Assembly (NCBI RefSeq): GCF_964199755.1
Contig: NC_133897.1
Coordinates: forward strand, 111,352,037 to 111,416,036
DNA: 64,000 bases
DNA from: Larus michahellis
Lineage: Eukaryota > Chordata > Aves > Charadriiformes > Laridae
Direction: 5' to 3'
The position numbers were made by a program, and so were the translations under genes. Shown in pieces: positions 35,801 to 48,925 of the stretch (the first letter of the stretch is position 1; each line of letters opens with the position of its first letter). The notes under the pieces are model-generated. The model did not search any database and was not told the DNA's origin. It saw only the letters and a program-made list of their open reading frames with translations.

Positions 35801-36320
35801 AAAGGAAATTAATTCTGCCATTTCTGCTTAAAGCCTAGCAATCTGTGAATTACCTGAAGTGCACACTGATTTTTGAGATGCTTGGCTTTTGAAGGATATT
35901 CTAGTGTATATTGTAGCCTGCGTTTTGTCTAATCCCTTTTATCTATCAACTCTAGAGACATTTTGCTGCCCTTTAAAAATCACTTTTTCAAAAATCATAG
36001 AATGCACTTTCAAGACCTATTCTTTGCCACTAAATCCTCACACCCTTTCTCATGACCCACTCACCACTTTTTTCGACCAGTTGTGAGGTGAAGCCTTAGT
36101 ATTACTCTCCTAGAGGAGTTACCTCTGTTTATTACCATACTATCAGCTAGAAGGAGGGTCCCCTGATTAAGTAATAAACAAATTGAAAAGTGGGGAGGCC
36201 ATATTTTGACCATGTGGAGGAAACATTCTTGTAACAGGGGTAGAAGCTCCTTCGCGCTTTCCTTCATAATAGCCACAGCGGGCCAGACCAATAGTAGTAC
36301 CTGAGCCCCATTACAGGGAA
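32811..36320. other. Non-coding stretch between CR1 fragments
   Basis: About 3.5 kb with no supported gene or recognised repeat; short open frames only. A small inverted repeat around GCTGGCTGGTAGCCAGCC lies near 35487. Confidence 0.55.
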
Positions 36321-36535
36321 TAGAATCACAGAATCATAGAATCATCTAGGTTGGAAGGGACCTTCAAGATCATCGAGTCCAACCATTAACTTAACACTGC
36401 CAAAACCACCACTAAACCATGCCCCAAGAACCACATGTACACGTCTTTTAAATACATCCAGGGATGGCGATTCAACCGCTTCCCTGGGCAGCCTGTTCCA
36501 GTGCTTGACAACCCTTTCAAATAGCTACAAAACAT
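36321..36535 (-). mobile_element. CR1 3'-end fragment
   Basis: TAGAATCACAGAATCATAGAATCATCT, then GGTTGGAAGGGACCTTCAAG, GAGTCCAACC, and further in CTTTTAAATACATCCAGGGA and GGGCAGCCTGTTCCAGTGCTT. This is the reverse complement of the CR1 3' untranslated region and the end of its ORF2, and it matches the inner part of the fragment at 45537. Degrades beyond about 36530. Confidence 0.95.
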
Positions 36536-36539
36536 TTCG

Positions 36540-39500
36540 TCCCACCCTCACCATTGTAGCTGAAAGACCCCATGAACAAAGAACTCTGAGCTATCAATGC
36601 ACGCACCCACCAGTGGGTCTCTGCAGCTGAAAAAATTGTACTTTAACTGAATTAGTACATAAAATTAAAAGACAAAATCACAATTAACTTGACAAGAAAG
36701 ACTGTATCTGGAAATAGAGGCCAGAATGCAGACAGATTCTAATTTTTGAGGAGGAGGTCAAGCAAACAGGAGGCAGGTCATAGGCTGGTATTCCAGAGAG
36801 GGGAGAAAACAACTGTAAGTCAAAATCCAAACACAGTTCATCCCTGCAGGAAAGAAGGTAAAGGCAGAAAAATCACCCCTACAACAGACAGAGCAGTGAA
36901 TTAATTAGTTTTAGTACTTAGAGGTGTAGACTGACCTCTGTGTAGTTGTTTATGCTATTTTGGCCCCTATTTAAATCACAGGGGCTTTCTAATAAGATTG
37001 TTCTGGTTTTAACTCTTGGGTTTTGACTCTCTTGTTTTTACCAAAGAGATATAAGAAGAGTAGTGTATTTACTGTGTGGAATTTAACAGCCAATACACTG
37101 GCTTCCTTTAAGGAATACTAGCATCCCTTCAGGGGAGAACTGCTGTAGCAAAACATAATGGTGAGAGTAAAGAACAGATACTTGAAATAAGCTTCCAAAT
37201 CTATGTTTCCATGGGAGCAAATTAACTATAATATATGGAAGGTTTGTACCCACACTTCAGCCAGCACTGCTTCCTCTCCACTCCCTGGCCACATCTTGCT
37301 GTCTACATTTCAAATCTCTGTGCACATGTTCAAGATTCAGATGTCTGTCCTCAACTGACTTAAAGTAAGTTCATCTATTATCTTTGGCATGTTTTATAGA
37401 CCATTTGACAAGTAGTGCATTACCAAAACCATAATTCCATATATCTGAAATACAATTGTACCCACCCCCAAGGCTGAGAGGGCAACAGCTGAGAAAAACA
37501 GCCTGAAACCAAGAAGAGTATCACCTATCCACCCATAACGTGCATTAGGGCAAACATCAGGAAGAAGAAATGCAAGTGGAGCCTTTTTTAAGAGGTGAGG
37601 AAATTATAAGTTGACGAGCCATCAGGACAATAGGAAGAACCGACAAGGACTGCATGTCTCTCATGCTGATGCGCAACTTGGTTAAGTCTATCCTCAGCTT
37701 TGCAGCCCATGACCTTTGGATCTGTATACAGTTGCCTGTTGTTCAGTACCCTTTTTGTTCTGGGAAAAATGTCTTTCCCAACTACAGTTCCCTGCTGGTT
37801 GCACAAGTGTCCTATAAAAGAATTGAGCTATTACAGCAGTATGGCTTTAGGTCCCTTAGAGAGGTCACAATTTGCTGTGCTGCTGCAGGGGGGGAGTTGG
37901 AAGAGCCAGAGGGACACACTTCCATGCAGAATCTGGTCCAAACAGAGGCTCTCAAAGGGGCCCATTACGGAGAGCAGTCCTTTTGCCTTCATTTAAAGGG
38001 AGTGAGCTCTACCTAGCCTGAAAACAATTGAAAAGAAATACTGGATGGTTCTCTGACATTTCACTAGTCATCTCACAGATTTGTCTCCACGAGACTGACT
38101 GAGTTTTTAAACCACATATTCGTGGCTGTCAGCAGTCAGTGCATATCTCTGACATGGGATGAAGTTCCACAGAGGTGTTTGTACACGTGGAAAAATAACC
38201 ACCCAAAAGTTTGGATCAGGAGGTTCAGATGTGTTTGATGAGCTCTTAGCATTTAGATCACCAGCATGTACCACTTGGCGGATGGATAAAGAAAAGGATA
38301 GACAGATAAATAGATAATGATGTTACATCATTATTATGCTATTTTGCCAATTTAGAGGCAAAGTTAGCCGCTCAATACAGCGGTACAAAAGCCTCAGAGA
38401 CATAATCTGACTGGTAAGAAAAAAATATATTTTTGGGAAGGACAAACAGAAACAGCCCAAATAATGAGACCAATATGATCAAAGCACAAAGAACAATGAT
38501 TATTTCCCACTAACAAATGGACATGTAGGGACGGTGGTTTCTAGGGGAGATAAGAACATTGCATCCCTTTTAGTATATAGTGGAGCATCTTTTTCAGTAT
38601 ATAGTGAAGCAGAAACAAAAAACAGAATTAGTGTTGCCATCTTCGTCACTGACGAGGTTCAAAACCTTAATGGCAAAGGGAAACCTCTAAAAAATCTAAA
38701 GAATTACTGATTGAAATACTAAGAAAATATGAATGTGGAACTGTAGAGTCAGAATCTTCTTACTAGTAATTACAGCCCCAGCTTTTGTTTACAGGGACTC
38801 TGTGAATGTAATAAATTATTATACTAATGAAGAGGGTTTTCATGTAAGTGCCAAAGACAGAATTGCAGTCCAAGGAAAGGTCCAAAATTTCTCGAAATGG
38901 AAGTATAAAGCTATGTCTAATATTTTCCACCTCATTTAGGCACAGTTTTTTATTTGTCAGAATGTAAGTGGCTTGCTACTTCCATTCGTCTCATTTCAGA
39001 CAGGCCAGTTTCACAATCAGTACTGCAGTCATTGGTTTAAAAAGCATTGGTTTCCTTGGATGGAAAAAGCAACCATTTTGTAGTTGAAGGTAAGCACAGT
39101 GTAATTTTATACATTCAGCCATGACAGCACTTGTTGATTTGAAGCCAATGAAATGATTACTGAAAGAAATCCCTAGAATATTTTGCAGACAAGTCATTAT
39201 TTTGCCTGACCTGTGGAAGCTCCACTGATCAAAAACTTGTATCTTTCACAGAGGAAAAATTAAGCAATTATAGTAATTAACCAAGAAACAGTAATGGAAT
39301 TTCCATTAAAGGGGGTAATGTGTTCCCTTCTAAAGGACACATCCCAATCTGGTTTATTAATGGAGGTGTGACACTGGCAGATCTCACCTAGGGAAGCAGC
39401 TTTCTTTATCTTTCACAGAAAGTTTTATTAAATCTGCTTAAATCAAAGGCTATCAGAAAACATTAAGTTCTTTAACTTCCTTTTTGCCATGTTGATTGAA

Positions 39501-41836
39501 GTAAAATATTATTTCTCTACCTAGTCATGTCAGATTGAATCTAAGTACTACCACCATAATTATCACCATCACAGCTATATTCATAGTATTTTTCATCCCT
39601 TTCCCAGCCAATGTAACTCCTGTTTTGACAAATACTGTTAATAAAAATTGAAATTGCTCAAAAAGCACTTCAGAGATGAGTGGTCTTGTGTACAAATTTA
39701 CCTTTTTCTCAGCTAACTAAAATAGTGCTCTGCAAGGAAATTACTTTTCTTGCAAAAACCATCTCTTCATTTTATTTTTAAAAGTTCATGGTAAAACTAA
39801 AATGTTTCAAATAGAACCAGTCCAAAACCTCTACTTTCTTCAGGAACCAGAAAACTATAAATGTTACTTGAGACAATAAATGGAACTGGGAAAGGACATT
39901 TTGATAATGTGAAGGCAGCTATCTTGGGGACAAAGGTTGGTAACCACAGTCCTTTCCATCTCTAGTAGTTGCATAACTAAAGATTGTGAAAGAGAGTAAA
40001 AAAAACAAACTTAATAGTTCTGCCAAAAAAAAAAAAAACCTAAAAATGCAGAAAGCCAGAGTGAATAGTTACTAATTAGTCCCTTACCCAGCCAGAGATA
40101 AATATCTGTATTTCAGGGAAACATGTTTCAGCTTCTTTTATTATTATTATAATTACAGTGTGTAATTGAGGATTCACAGACAGAGCGTGTTTGTAGGCAA
40201 CAAAATAAATATGTGCAATGAGCTCCAGAGAGATGACAGCAAAGGAAAAATAGTAAGCAGGCAGCTGAGAATGTCACGTATTTTACCCTGGAAGAGCATT
40301 TGGCATGGTACCTTGCTGCTGGCTGATGACCAGCTTTCTCATTAGAAGATGTGTTTTGTTTAGGCACAACAGCATAAGTAAGGGTAATGTATTGTGCTTT
40401 CAGGTCTGTGTTTGCATTCACATTTCTTCCCACTCCTAATGATCTTAAAGGGACACATTCCTTTGGCACAAGTAGGATTTCAGAGTGCAGGCCTGTGCTC
40501 CCACTCAGCAATTGCTCCAGCTTCGGTGCCTGAAGTCATTCTTGAGCCAGTGGGAAACTACATTTAAAGACCCGGCAAGATGTATGTTGCAACCCCAACC
40601 CAAAGAGACACTACATCTCAACCAGTACCTATTCCTCTGCCTCTTACCTGTGTGTTACCGGGGGGATCTTCTCTCAACTGGTGGCATGAGGGTAAAACCA
40701 AACTTCCTGACCTTCCCAAACACTTGTGCAATGGGAGACAGGGAATTGTTTCCTGCCGAGAGAGATGGCTGTTTTTTCCCTGTGGACAGATTTGTCACTG
40801 TAGTGGAGATCCCTAATACAGCAAGAGTGTTTCCAGATAAGTCCACTCTTTCTTGCACATACACAAAGCCAAGTTCAGAGTAAAGCCCAGAGTAACAATA
40901 ATGCACACTATCTTAATTCTTTGTGGTCTTTCTACTTGCTGGTTTGAATCTTCTAGACAAGTGACTTACGCAGGATAATCTTCTAGTGCCCTCCAGACCA
41001 CAAGGACCTCACATCACCAGTAACTCTCTATGCAGTAGCTGTCCATGTGCACTCCCAGGTGCAATGACATAGGGCATAGATGCACATCCAGTCATTCTGC
41101 TTAACTATACTCCAATTGATAGCTGGTTTTAGGTAGTACTTCAGCACATAAAACCAGAATTCTTTGCTTGCAACACCTGGTCCACACACAGAAAAGGTTA
41201 TAGCGCTCTCCGATCCACAACAGTAGGGAAGAAAAGAGCATGCTGAGGTAGAAGTATGCTGTCTAAGAAAGGAAAACCCTTCCAAGGCAGACTTTCTTCC
41301 CCAAATTGTCATCTACCAGTGCATGACTATATCATTCGAAGTGTCACATGCTTGAGTTATCCACCATATTTCCCTCCAGAACTTACAGCTTTTAAGCTTC
41401 TAATGGAAGTCCATCATTAATTCGGTGCTCTTTTAAACTGCTTGAAGCAGTTTTGCACTTTGTTAAAGCTGAGGTCCCTGTCAAGGCTTACTGGGGAATT
41501 AGAAAAAGAATCCTGATACTGGCTTTCCTGAGACTGATTGAAAGGGGAACACAAATGACCTTCTCTCGCCTGCAGCTGAAGCACAGGCTTACTTCTCCAC
41601 TCATTTTCATTTATTCCAGACAAGTTAATACATGTTAGTACTGCCTGCTGCAGGATTCTGCCACAAACGCTGACCTCAGCAGTCTCTGTCCACGTAAGTT
41701 GAGGTCTTGGTGATTTTACTTCCCTGACAGATTTAGGATCCCTGCTTCTTTCCCTGTCTAATGTGATGACAGGCCTGTTAGGTAAGAAGCAAGGTGTTTC
41801 AGCAGGCCTGCTTGGAAGGGAAGTAAGGGAAGGAAT
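36540..41836. other. Non-coding stretch
   Basis: About 5.3 kb without a supported gene. It holds a small 24-bp tandem duplication at 38562-38609, an A run at about 40027, and otherwise unassigned sequence. Confidence 0.55.
38562..38609. repeat. 24-bp imperfect tandem duplication
   Basis: Two adjacent 24-base units, each starting CATC and containing AGTATATAGTG, differ at four positions. Confidence 0.75.
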
Positions 41837-42048
41837 GGAGGGAGGGAGGGAGGGAGGGAGGAAGGAAGGAAGGAAGGAAGGAAGGAAGGAAGGAAGGAAG
41901 GAAGGAAGGAAGGAAGGAAGGAAGGAAGGAAGGAAGGAAGGAAGGAAGGAAGGAAGGAAGGAAGGAAGGAAGGAAGGAAGGAAGGAAGGAAGGAAGGAAG
42001 GAAGGAAGGAAGGAAGGAAGGAAGGAAGGAAGGAAGGAAGGAAGGAGG
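41837..42048. repeat. Long tetranucleotide microsatellite (GGAG)n-(GAAG)n
   Basis: About six GGAG-type units (41837-41860) run into about 46 GAAG units (41861-42046) with no interruption that I can see. One strand is pure purine and the other pure pyrimidine. Being tetranucleotide, it leaves open frames on both strands that would encode four-residue repeats (KEGR on plus, FLPS on minus). These are artefacts, not genes. So perfect a tract suggests a young, highly mutable locus. Confidence 0.98.
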
Positions 42049-43445
42049 ATGAACACCAGCTTAGGAAGGTTGGCTTCATTTTCAAGTAAAGGTCTGAAAC
42101 TGTGGCTTTCACAAGTGGAGAATGAGCACAGAAATTCAAGTTCAGATTGGCTACAGTGTCAGGATGGCGCTGGAGTAGCCTGGCAGCAACTGTGGATAAT
42201 GTCACAAAACTACTTGTCTCACTGAGTCAAACAAGACAGGGAGGACTGAGAAAAAATTTCAATTTGCTCCATGTAGAAGAAGCCATGAGCCATGAAAGGA
42301 ACCTGCAGTTGACAAAGGAAGGTTGGTAGCAACAGGATAGGAGCCACTACCCTGCAACCAGCAGTGATATGAGCAAGAATGATCCAGGGAACTGCATACT
42401 GAAAGAGCACCAAGATCTAACATGTTGTAGCAGTAAAGCAGCCAGGAGAGAGTAAAACTATTTTTTCAGTGATGAGCTAATAACCTTTAAATCCCGCTAG
42501 TCCCCCTGAATGGTCAATAGCTTTCACAAAAACACTTCAGCAACAATAGCCACTGTAAAGTGATGTGATAAAGAACTTGGCAAGGACAGCGCATGTTGCA
42601 AAAGAGAAGAAAGTGGAAAAATAAGTCTGTCTGTCAGCATGTGCTGGGATGCTACCAGCAGCAATGCTTGACATAGATTTCTTAATGAAGAGACAACTTG
42701 GTTTTTAAAATATGGAGAGTTCTGATGTTTTAAGTGTATAATCTTCATTGACCTTGCCATAACAGGACAATGAAAAGGAGAGAAGCAAAAGAGGGAGCTA
42801 GTTCATTTATGATGTCCCCTCTATCCTTCCATGAAAGTTGCCATCCCAGTCAACTAATTAACGTCTCTGCTTCTCCCTGAACTTCTTGAATCATCTTTGA
42901 CAACTTCACCTTTCATCACAGAGCTCTCTGTCACTTGGATTGCTCAAGCAGATCAAAACAGCTTGAGGGAAGTTTCCTCCTTTTCTTTCACCTTGCCAAC
43001 AGAACAAGCAGGAATGCGAGGTCTGAATGAACTCGTGTCATACCTTCAAAATAACATGGGTCACTTGAGAGCTGTGAAGTGCTTCTGTCACTATATTAGT
43101 CTTGTTGCAGTGAAGTTGTATTCAGCTTTCTATCTACTTATTTCTGTGGTTGTATAATCCCCTTACCTCCACCTGCACAACAAAGGCTTTGGCAGAGTTT
43201 TGCAGAGATGTGCTCTCGGTGCCCTGCAATATTTAGACCTGCGGCAGCATAACTTGCCTTAGGAAATTATTCTTTCACAGAGTTTTGTTTGGGAAAAGGT
43301 CTTCAGAGGACCATAGTGGCACCTGTAGCTCATGCACCACAAGTTTCTTAGCAGAAGGGAAAGAGGGCAAGGCTGTTGCTTCTACAAAACACTCTTCCAC
43401 CTCTGCCGGTTGTGAGTCAGTCCTATTTTGTTCTAAGTAGTCAGT
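42049..43445. other. Non-coding stretch
   Basis: No supported gene or repeat between the microsatellite and the solo LTR. Confidence 0.55.
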
Positions 43446-43970
43446 TGTTGTGGGTTAACCCTGGCTGGCAGCTCAGACCCCACACAGCCACTCACCCACT
43501 CACCCACAGTGGGATGGGGGAGAGAGAATGGAAGAGTAAAAGGGCGAAAACTTGTGGGTTGAGATGAAGAGAGTTCAATAAGTAAAGCAAAAGTTGGACG
43601 TGCAAGCAAAGCAAAATAAGGAGTTAATTTACCATTTCCCACCAGCAGGCAGGTGTTCAGCCATCTCCAGGAAAGCAGGGCTTCATCACATGTAACAGTT
43701 ATGTGGGGAGACAAAGGCCATCACCTTGAACATTCCCCCTTCCTCCTCTTTCCTCGAGCTTTTTATCACTGAGCATGATGTCATATGGTATGGAATATCC
43801 GTTTGGTCATTTGGGGTCAGCTGTCCTGGCTGTGTCCCCTCCCAACTTCTTGTGCACTCCCAGCCCGCTCGCTGGCAGGGCAGCATGAGACACACAAAAG
43901 GCCTTGTTGCTGTGTGAGCCCTGCTCAACAATAAGTAAAATATCAATCTGTTATCAACCAATCCAGTACA
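43446..43970 (-). mobile_element. Solo LTR with TG...CA ends and probable 5-bp target duplication
   Basis: On the plus strand it opens TGTTGTGGGTTAACCCTGGC and closes CCAGTACA, so both ends are TG/CA. The CACACAGCCACTCACCC-type and GGGATGGGGGAGAGAG words are common in bird LTR 3' ends, putting the element on the minus strand. Flanks read TCAGT (43441-43445) and TCACT (43971-43975), a 5-base duplication with one mismatch. The minus strand has GATAAAAAG in TATA position and a decayed CRE (TGACATCA). No internal genes, so it arose by recombination between two LTRs. Its right half aligns with 958-1315. Confidence 0.85.
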
Positions 43971-43975
43971 TCACT

Positions 43976-45536
43976 GTAAAGAAATTATATTTGCTTCAGC
44001 TGTAGAAAGAATGATCAATTAAAAAAAAAAAAACTTAGTAAATACTATCAGTAAAACTGAAATGAGAAAATAAGAGTAGCACCAGATGGATCTTTAGTCT
44101 CATAAAATACCTAAGCCACCTTGAAGGAAGAGAAAATGTGAGAAAATGTGCCATTAACTTTCCATTTAGAATTTGGCTTCCTCTTTGTTTTTAAAGATAG
44201 AACTTCAAATTCTCAGTCACCTATGGACTTTTCACATGTATTCTTAGTATATACTGTACTACTATAGAGTACAATTGTACTAGTTACCAAACACAGCAGT
44301 AAAATGTCTTAAAATAGACCCAGAAAGGGGGAGAAATAAGATTGACTTTGTATATAGAACTTTTAGAGGTTTATATTTTTGTGCTTACTGTTCTTCTATA
44401 CATAAATATATTGCTACAAATAAATGCTTTCTCAAGAATGCATTACATAGGAGAGAGCAAAAATCCTTTTTGTTTATATGACAAATGCTTGTTCACTTCT
44501 TTTGTTCTAACTTTTGCCTTTGCTCTACAGAAGCAACGCTTAGCTGAAGTGAACTTGAAGGAAACCTCACTAAGTGAAAGCAGAGAAGCAGGATGTATAT
44601 TGCTGGTTTGGTTCCCACCACTGTATCTCACTTTCAACTGGGACATTAGGAGCAGTCAAGGACCTATACTTCCTCATTTATCAAATGAAAGAAGCTGAAG
44701 TTTCTGAGGCAAGACACTCAAATGTTCCCACAGAAGACAATTCAATACTACCATCTTTTTCCCATGACCCTTAAGAGACTTGGTGTTAATACATTTCAGG
44801 CAATCCAGCAGGATCAACACTGGAACAAAGTGTATTTTTGCAAATTTGAGTTAAGATACACTGGCAGAAGTCCACATCATGAACCTCACCTAGCAGATAT
44901 TCCTACAGCTGTCTAAAGTCTTATCACATTCCACTGGACAAGCATTCCCTTTCAAAGTTGCCATTTGTAGGAAATCATATATATTACATCCTCTTGGGAG
45001 TTATTTAACAGATATTAGCTACTCGCTGAAGCAGTATTATTCAAAAGAAACAGATATGCTTCATGTTTTGGCACTGTTTCCAGTCTTTAAAGAAAGCTTG
45101 ATCTTTATTGCATAGTCCCTCTCTCCAGAAAAATCTTGTAGCTCCCTCCTTTGTAGCAACAAAGCAGTGAAAAATCAAGTAACACCATCTCTCAACTAAT
45201 GTAAAAGGAGATAGCAAAATGATAAGCCTGAATACATAAAAATGTTTGAAATTCATTCCTTTAGATCTAAAAAGCTTTGGAGGAATTTAAAAATTAAATC
45301 CTAACTGGCTTCACAGCTCTTGCCATTATTGATTTTTCAAGAAAAAGGATAACACAACACTGTACTCCTTCAGTGGTAACATCCTTTTAAATGCACTTGC
45401 AGACAAACAGCACTTCCCCATTTATGCTCCTACAGACGAGATACCTTAGACACACACAGAGAGGCCCCTGTATCTTCAAAAGTTTCACATATATCACTTT
45501 CAGGGTAGAAGACAGTTACTGGATTGAAACGTCCAA
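43976..45536. other. AT-rich non-coding stretch
   Basis: No supported gene; an A run at about 44021. The open frame at 44342-44698 shows no domain or other protein feature. Confidence 0.5.
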
Positions 45537-45884
45537 GTGTCCCTCAGCAACCATGTCATCTGCACTACATCTACACGTCTTTTAAATATCTCCAGGGATG
45601 GTGATTCAACCACTCGCCTGGGCAGCCTGTTCCAATGCTTTGCTCTTTTGGTGAAGAATTTTTTCCTAATATCCAATCTAAACCTCCCCTGGTGCAACTT
45701 GTGGCCATTTCCCCTTGTCCCATTGCTTGTTACTTGGGAGAAGAGACCGACCCCCACCTCACTACAACCTCCCATCAGTTAGCTGTGGAGAGCGATAAGG
45801 TCTCCCCTGAACCTCCTTTTCTCCAGGCTAAACAACCCCAAGTTCCCTCAGCTGCTCTCATAAGACTTGTGCTCTAGACCCCTC
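45537..45884 (-). mobile_element. CR1 fragment (ORF2 end), truncated on both sides
   Basis: Reverse complement of the CR1 ORF2 C-terminal region: plus strand GTCTTTTAAATATCTCCAGG, CTGGGCAGCCTGTTCCAATG and CTCCAGGCTAAACAACCCC. The minus strand still encodes a protein piece with [19 protein letters not shown]. It lacks the last roughly 90 bases and octamers of CR1, and at about 45884 it abuts an LTR instead of continuing, so the remainder was lost or displaced. Confidence 0.92.
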
Positions 45885-46606
45885 TGGTGCTCTTTCAGTT
45901 TCTCCAGGAGAGGACAGAGAGAATGAGAGAGAGAGAGAGAGAGAACTTATGGGTTGAAAAAAGAAACTAAACTACTTTAATGAAATAATAAAAATAAAAT
46001 TAATAATATTAATAGGAAAATAATGAAATATATACAACATATACAACCCATATCAAGCTCCCAGGATGACAATCACGTCACCAACAGGCACTGGGGAAGT
46101 CCCAGACTGGATTCAGTGGTGGATGGGAGCTGGATTCTGGGTCTGGATTCAGGAACGCATGGATCGGGATCAAAGGTAGACAAACAGTCAGAGTCCTCCT
46201 GGGATGCCATCCATTGAAGAAAGAGAGATGACCCTTTGACCCCTCAGCTTCTATACTGAGCATGATGCAAACAGTATGGAATACCCCGTTGGTCAGGTTT
46301 GGGTCACCTGTCCTGTCCGCTTCTTCCCGCAGGTGCGACCCGTCTACGCTATTCCGCTTCTGACCCTCCAACAGGACATATAGCAAAGTGAGCTGACCTT
46401 GGCTGTTATAGCAATGAGTATAAACAAGAGCCTCTCTGCATACCATTCCTTGGTATTCACTGTAAACATCAGGCCTTATCACTCTGGCAGCAGACACTGT
46501 CTGAAGAATATGCCGTTAATTTCAGAGAGTGCAGTTAGAAGAGACTTAACTGAAAAGTAAAATTACTGAACAGAAAATTGGTTCTGTTTTACCTCAAACC
46601 AGGACA
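45885..46606 (-). mobile_element. LTR abutting a CR1 fragment (same family as 5427-6053)
   Basis: Shares with 5427-6053 the ordered motifs ACTTTAATGAAAT, CATATCAAGCTCCCAGG, CCCTTTGACCCCTCAGCTT, GGTTTGGGTCACCTG, GGTGCGACCC and CAAACCAGGACA (ending 46606). It contains an extra stretch at about 46440-46570 that is missing in the other copy, and a (GA)n run near 45921-45944. The minus strand has TATAGAAG upstream of the R-like region. The left boundary is uncertain and may be truncated. No retroviral genes are attached. Confidence 0.8.
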
Positions 46607-48526
46607 CAGTCTCTCTGGCATTTTGGATCAGTTAGTGAGTATGGAAAATTAACACTGAAGTCCAGAGTTCAAGTCAGTAAGAAGAAGTGTTTTTTCCTTT
46701 TGGCAGCTGTTTTGGTGACTGTCCTGAGGTAAATAAAGCTTTTCAGTTATGAAAGTGCTTATCACAGCATAGGATGAGTTACAGGAATATAGTTTCAACT
46801 CATGAAGGAGCAAGCAGCTACATAGGACCCAACCATTTGGCCAGCTACAGATGAAATAATTTTGGGTCTTGTAGAGCTGGTGAAAAAACAGGAATTACAT
46901 TCAGAGGAAATATCTGGAACTTTTAGCCCCCTCAAAATTTTAACTTCTACTTAAAAAAGAAAAACAAACAAACCAACCAAAAAAAAAAAAACCAAAAACA
47001 AAACCAAAAGGAAACCCACCCCCCTTTGAAATCAAATTCCTCTTTTCCTTCGTCATTCTTTTCCAATTTTTTCTTCCCCAATAAAATTTGATGAAAAAAC
47101 AACACAAGCATTGACAGGAAAAAATCATTCCTTCCATAAAAGTGTATTTGAAGCTGAAAATATAATGGAAAATATACTAAATGATCACCTTTTGCCCTTT
47201 TTTGAGAAAGCCTTTTGCAGTGCCAGAACGGTCCTGTACTGCTAAAGCCAAATCATTCTGTAAAAATGTGTTAGACTTCAATCGCCTTTGTATGGAAATG
47301 CTTCTGAAGTCAAGGGGTCCTGTCCCTGGCTACTTCAGAAGCCCAGTTTAAATGACAGGCAGAGCCTGAGACCTAAATCTGAAACCTTGAAACAGTCGCA
47401 TTTCATAAAAATGGGTTAAAAAGCAAGACATATTTCAGAAACTTAAAAATCTCATAAAGTGTGTTTGTCCTCCTGTGGACATTCATCGACCTGTGGTTTG
47501 AATGAAAGACTTCATCCTGTTCCAATGAGGAATACACTATGACCCAGGCTGCAGGCAAATGCTGCAAGCTCAGGGTGGGGGGAACTCTTCAGAGTAAATC
47601 AGGTAATAGCAGCAGTTATGTCTTGGGAACATCTTTCTTTTTTATCAGCTCTATCCTGCCTACACCACTTTTGAAGTAACTGCAATTGACTCTGTGAGGA
47701 CTTCAGGGACATCCACAGCAAATCTAGGTTAGGAGAATAAGAAGACCAACTTAAGTACATTCGCAGAGGTGAAAAAAACATTCTAGCATCGCTCGTGGCT
47801 ATCGTAAGGCTGGGCTTGTCTCAGAACCACCAGGATGCACAAGAATGCCTCTGTGATCAAGGTCCTGAAGACACTGATATCCCAAATAGCATAGGAGTAG
47901 ACAGGAGATGAAAATAATCAGCTTACCCGTCAAACCAGTGGATGGTCAGAGTATGCTGTTTCCTTTCTCAGGGTGAGAGAAAAGCAAGGTCAGTTTACTG
48001 ACCGTGAAGAGGAGCAAGGGATGTCAGGGTCCAATTCTATGATCATAAACATCTTGTCACTAGAGCCCCTGCGGCCACCCTTTTTTTGAGCAGGTCTTGT
48101 GTCCTGGGAGTCTCTCTGAAGCTGTCACTTTGATAGACAGCTGTGCCTGCAGTGGCCTTGCCACTCTGTTCAGCCGGCGTGCAACCCTGTGTAATTCCTT
48201 TCTGTACCCTATGACTGCTTTCACAAACTGTCGTGCCCCAGTTGCCTTAATCCCACACTTCAGTTGTTATTTCTCAGGCAGACTATGTAATTAACTCTTT
48301 TTTTCTTTCCCCTCAAACCAATCCATCTAATTCCTAATGCAATGTTCATTTTACCTTTTTGGAAATGATTCCAATGTGTTAGACTCTCTGCTATTTAAGT
48401 GCTCAGAGAATAATTATGAGGCTGGTAAATCCTGAAAAGTTACTTTCCAAAGCAAGAAGGCAACACCACAAACAAAAGTACAAATGTTAGAGGAGAAAAG
48501 GCTGCTAAGCAAGTCTGCGTAAAACA
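46607..48526. other. Non-coding stretch
   Basis: About 1.9 kb without supported gene; a low-complexity A/C-rich tract lies at about 46951-47020. Confidence 0.55.
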
Positions 48527-48541
48527 GATGCGGGGAAGGCT

Positions 48542-48925
48542 GTGGATGTTGTCTGTCTCGACTTTGGTAAGGCCTTTGACACCGTCCCCCAGAGCATTCT
48601 CCTGGAGAAGCTGGCGAATCATGGCATAGACAAGTGTACTCTTCACTGGGTAAAAAACTGGCTGGATGGCCGTGCCCAGAGAGTTGTGATTAATGGGGTG
48701 AAATCTTCTTGGAGGCCAGTCACCAGTGGTGTCCCTCAGGGCTCAGCTTTGGAGCCAGTTTTGTTTAATATCTTTATCGATGATCTGGATGAGGGGATTG
48801 AGTGCACCCTCAGTAGGTTTGCAGACGACACCAGACTAGGTGGGAGTGTTGATCTGCTTGAGGGTAGGAAGGCTCTACAGAGGGACCTGGACAGGCTGGA
48901 TCGATGGGCCAGGCCAACTGTATGA
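48542..48925 (+). pseudogene. CR1 reverse transcriptase palm fragment
   Basis: Encodes [20 protein letters not shown] (first catalytic aspartate region), [20 protein letters not shown] and the second catalytic core [10 protein letters not shown], so the catalytic FADD motif is intact. It stops at 48923-48925 because a base appears to be missing in GGGCCAGGCC compared with GGACCGAGGCC of the other copy. Without its N-terminal half it cannot be a working enzyme. Confidence 0.9.

Noticed and set aside
41417..42205. 262-codon minus-strand frame with a long FLPS repeat
   Set aside because: The repeat part is the tetranucleotide microsatellite translated; the flanks have no protein features.
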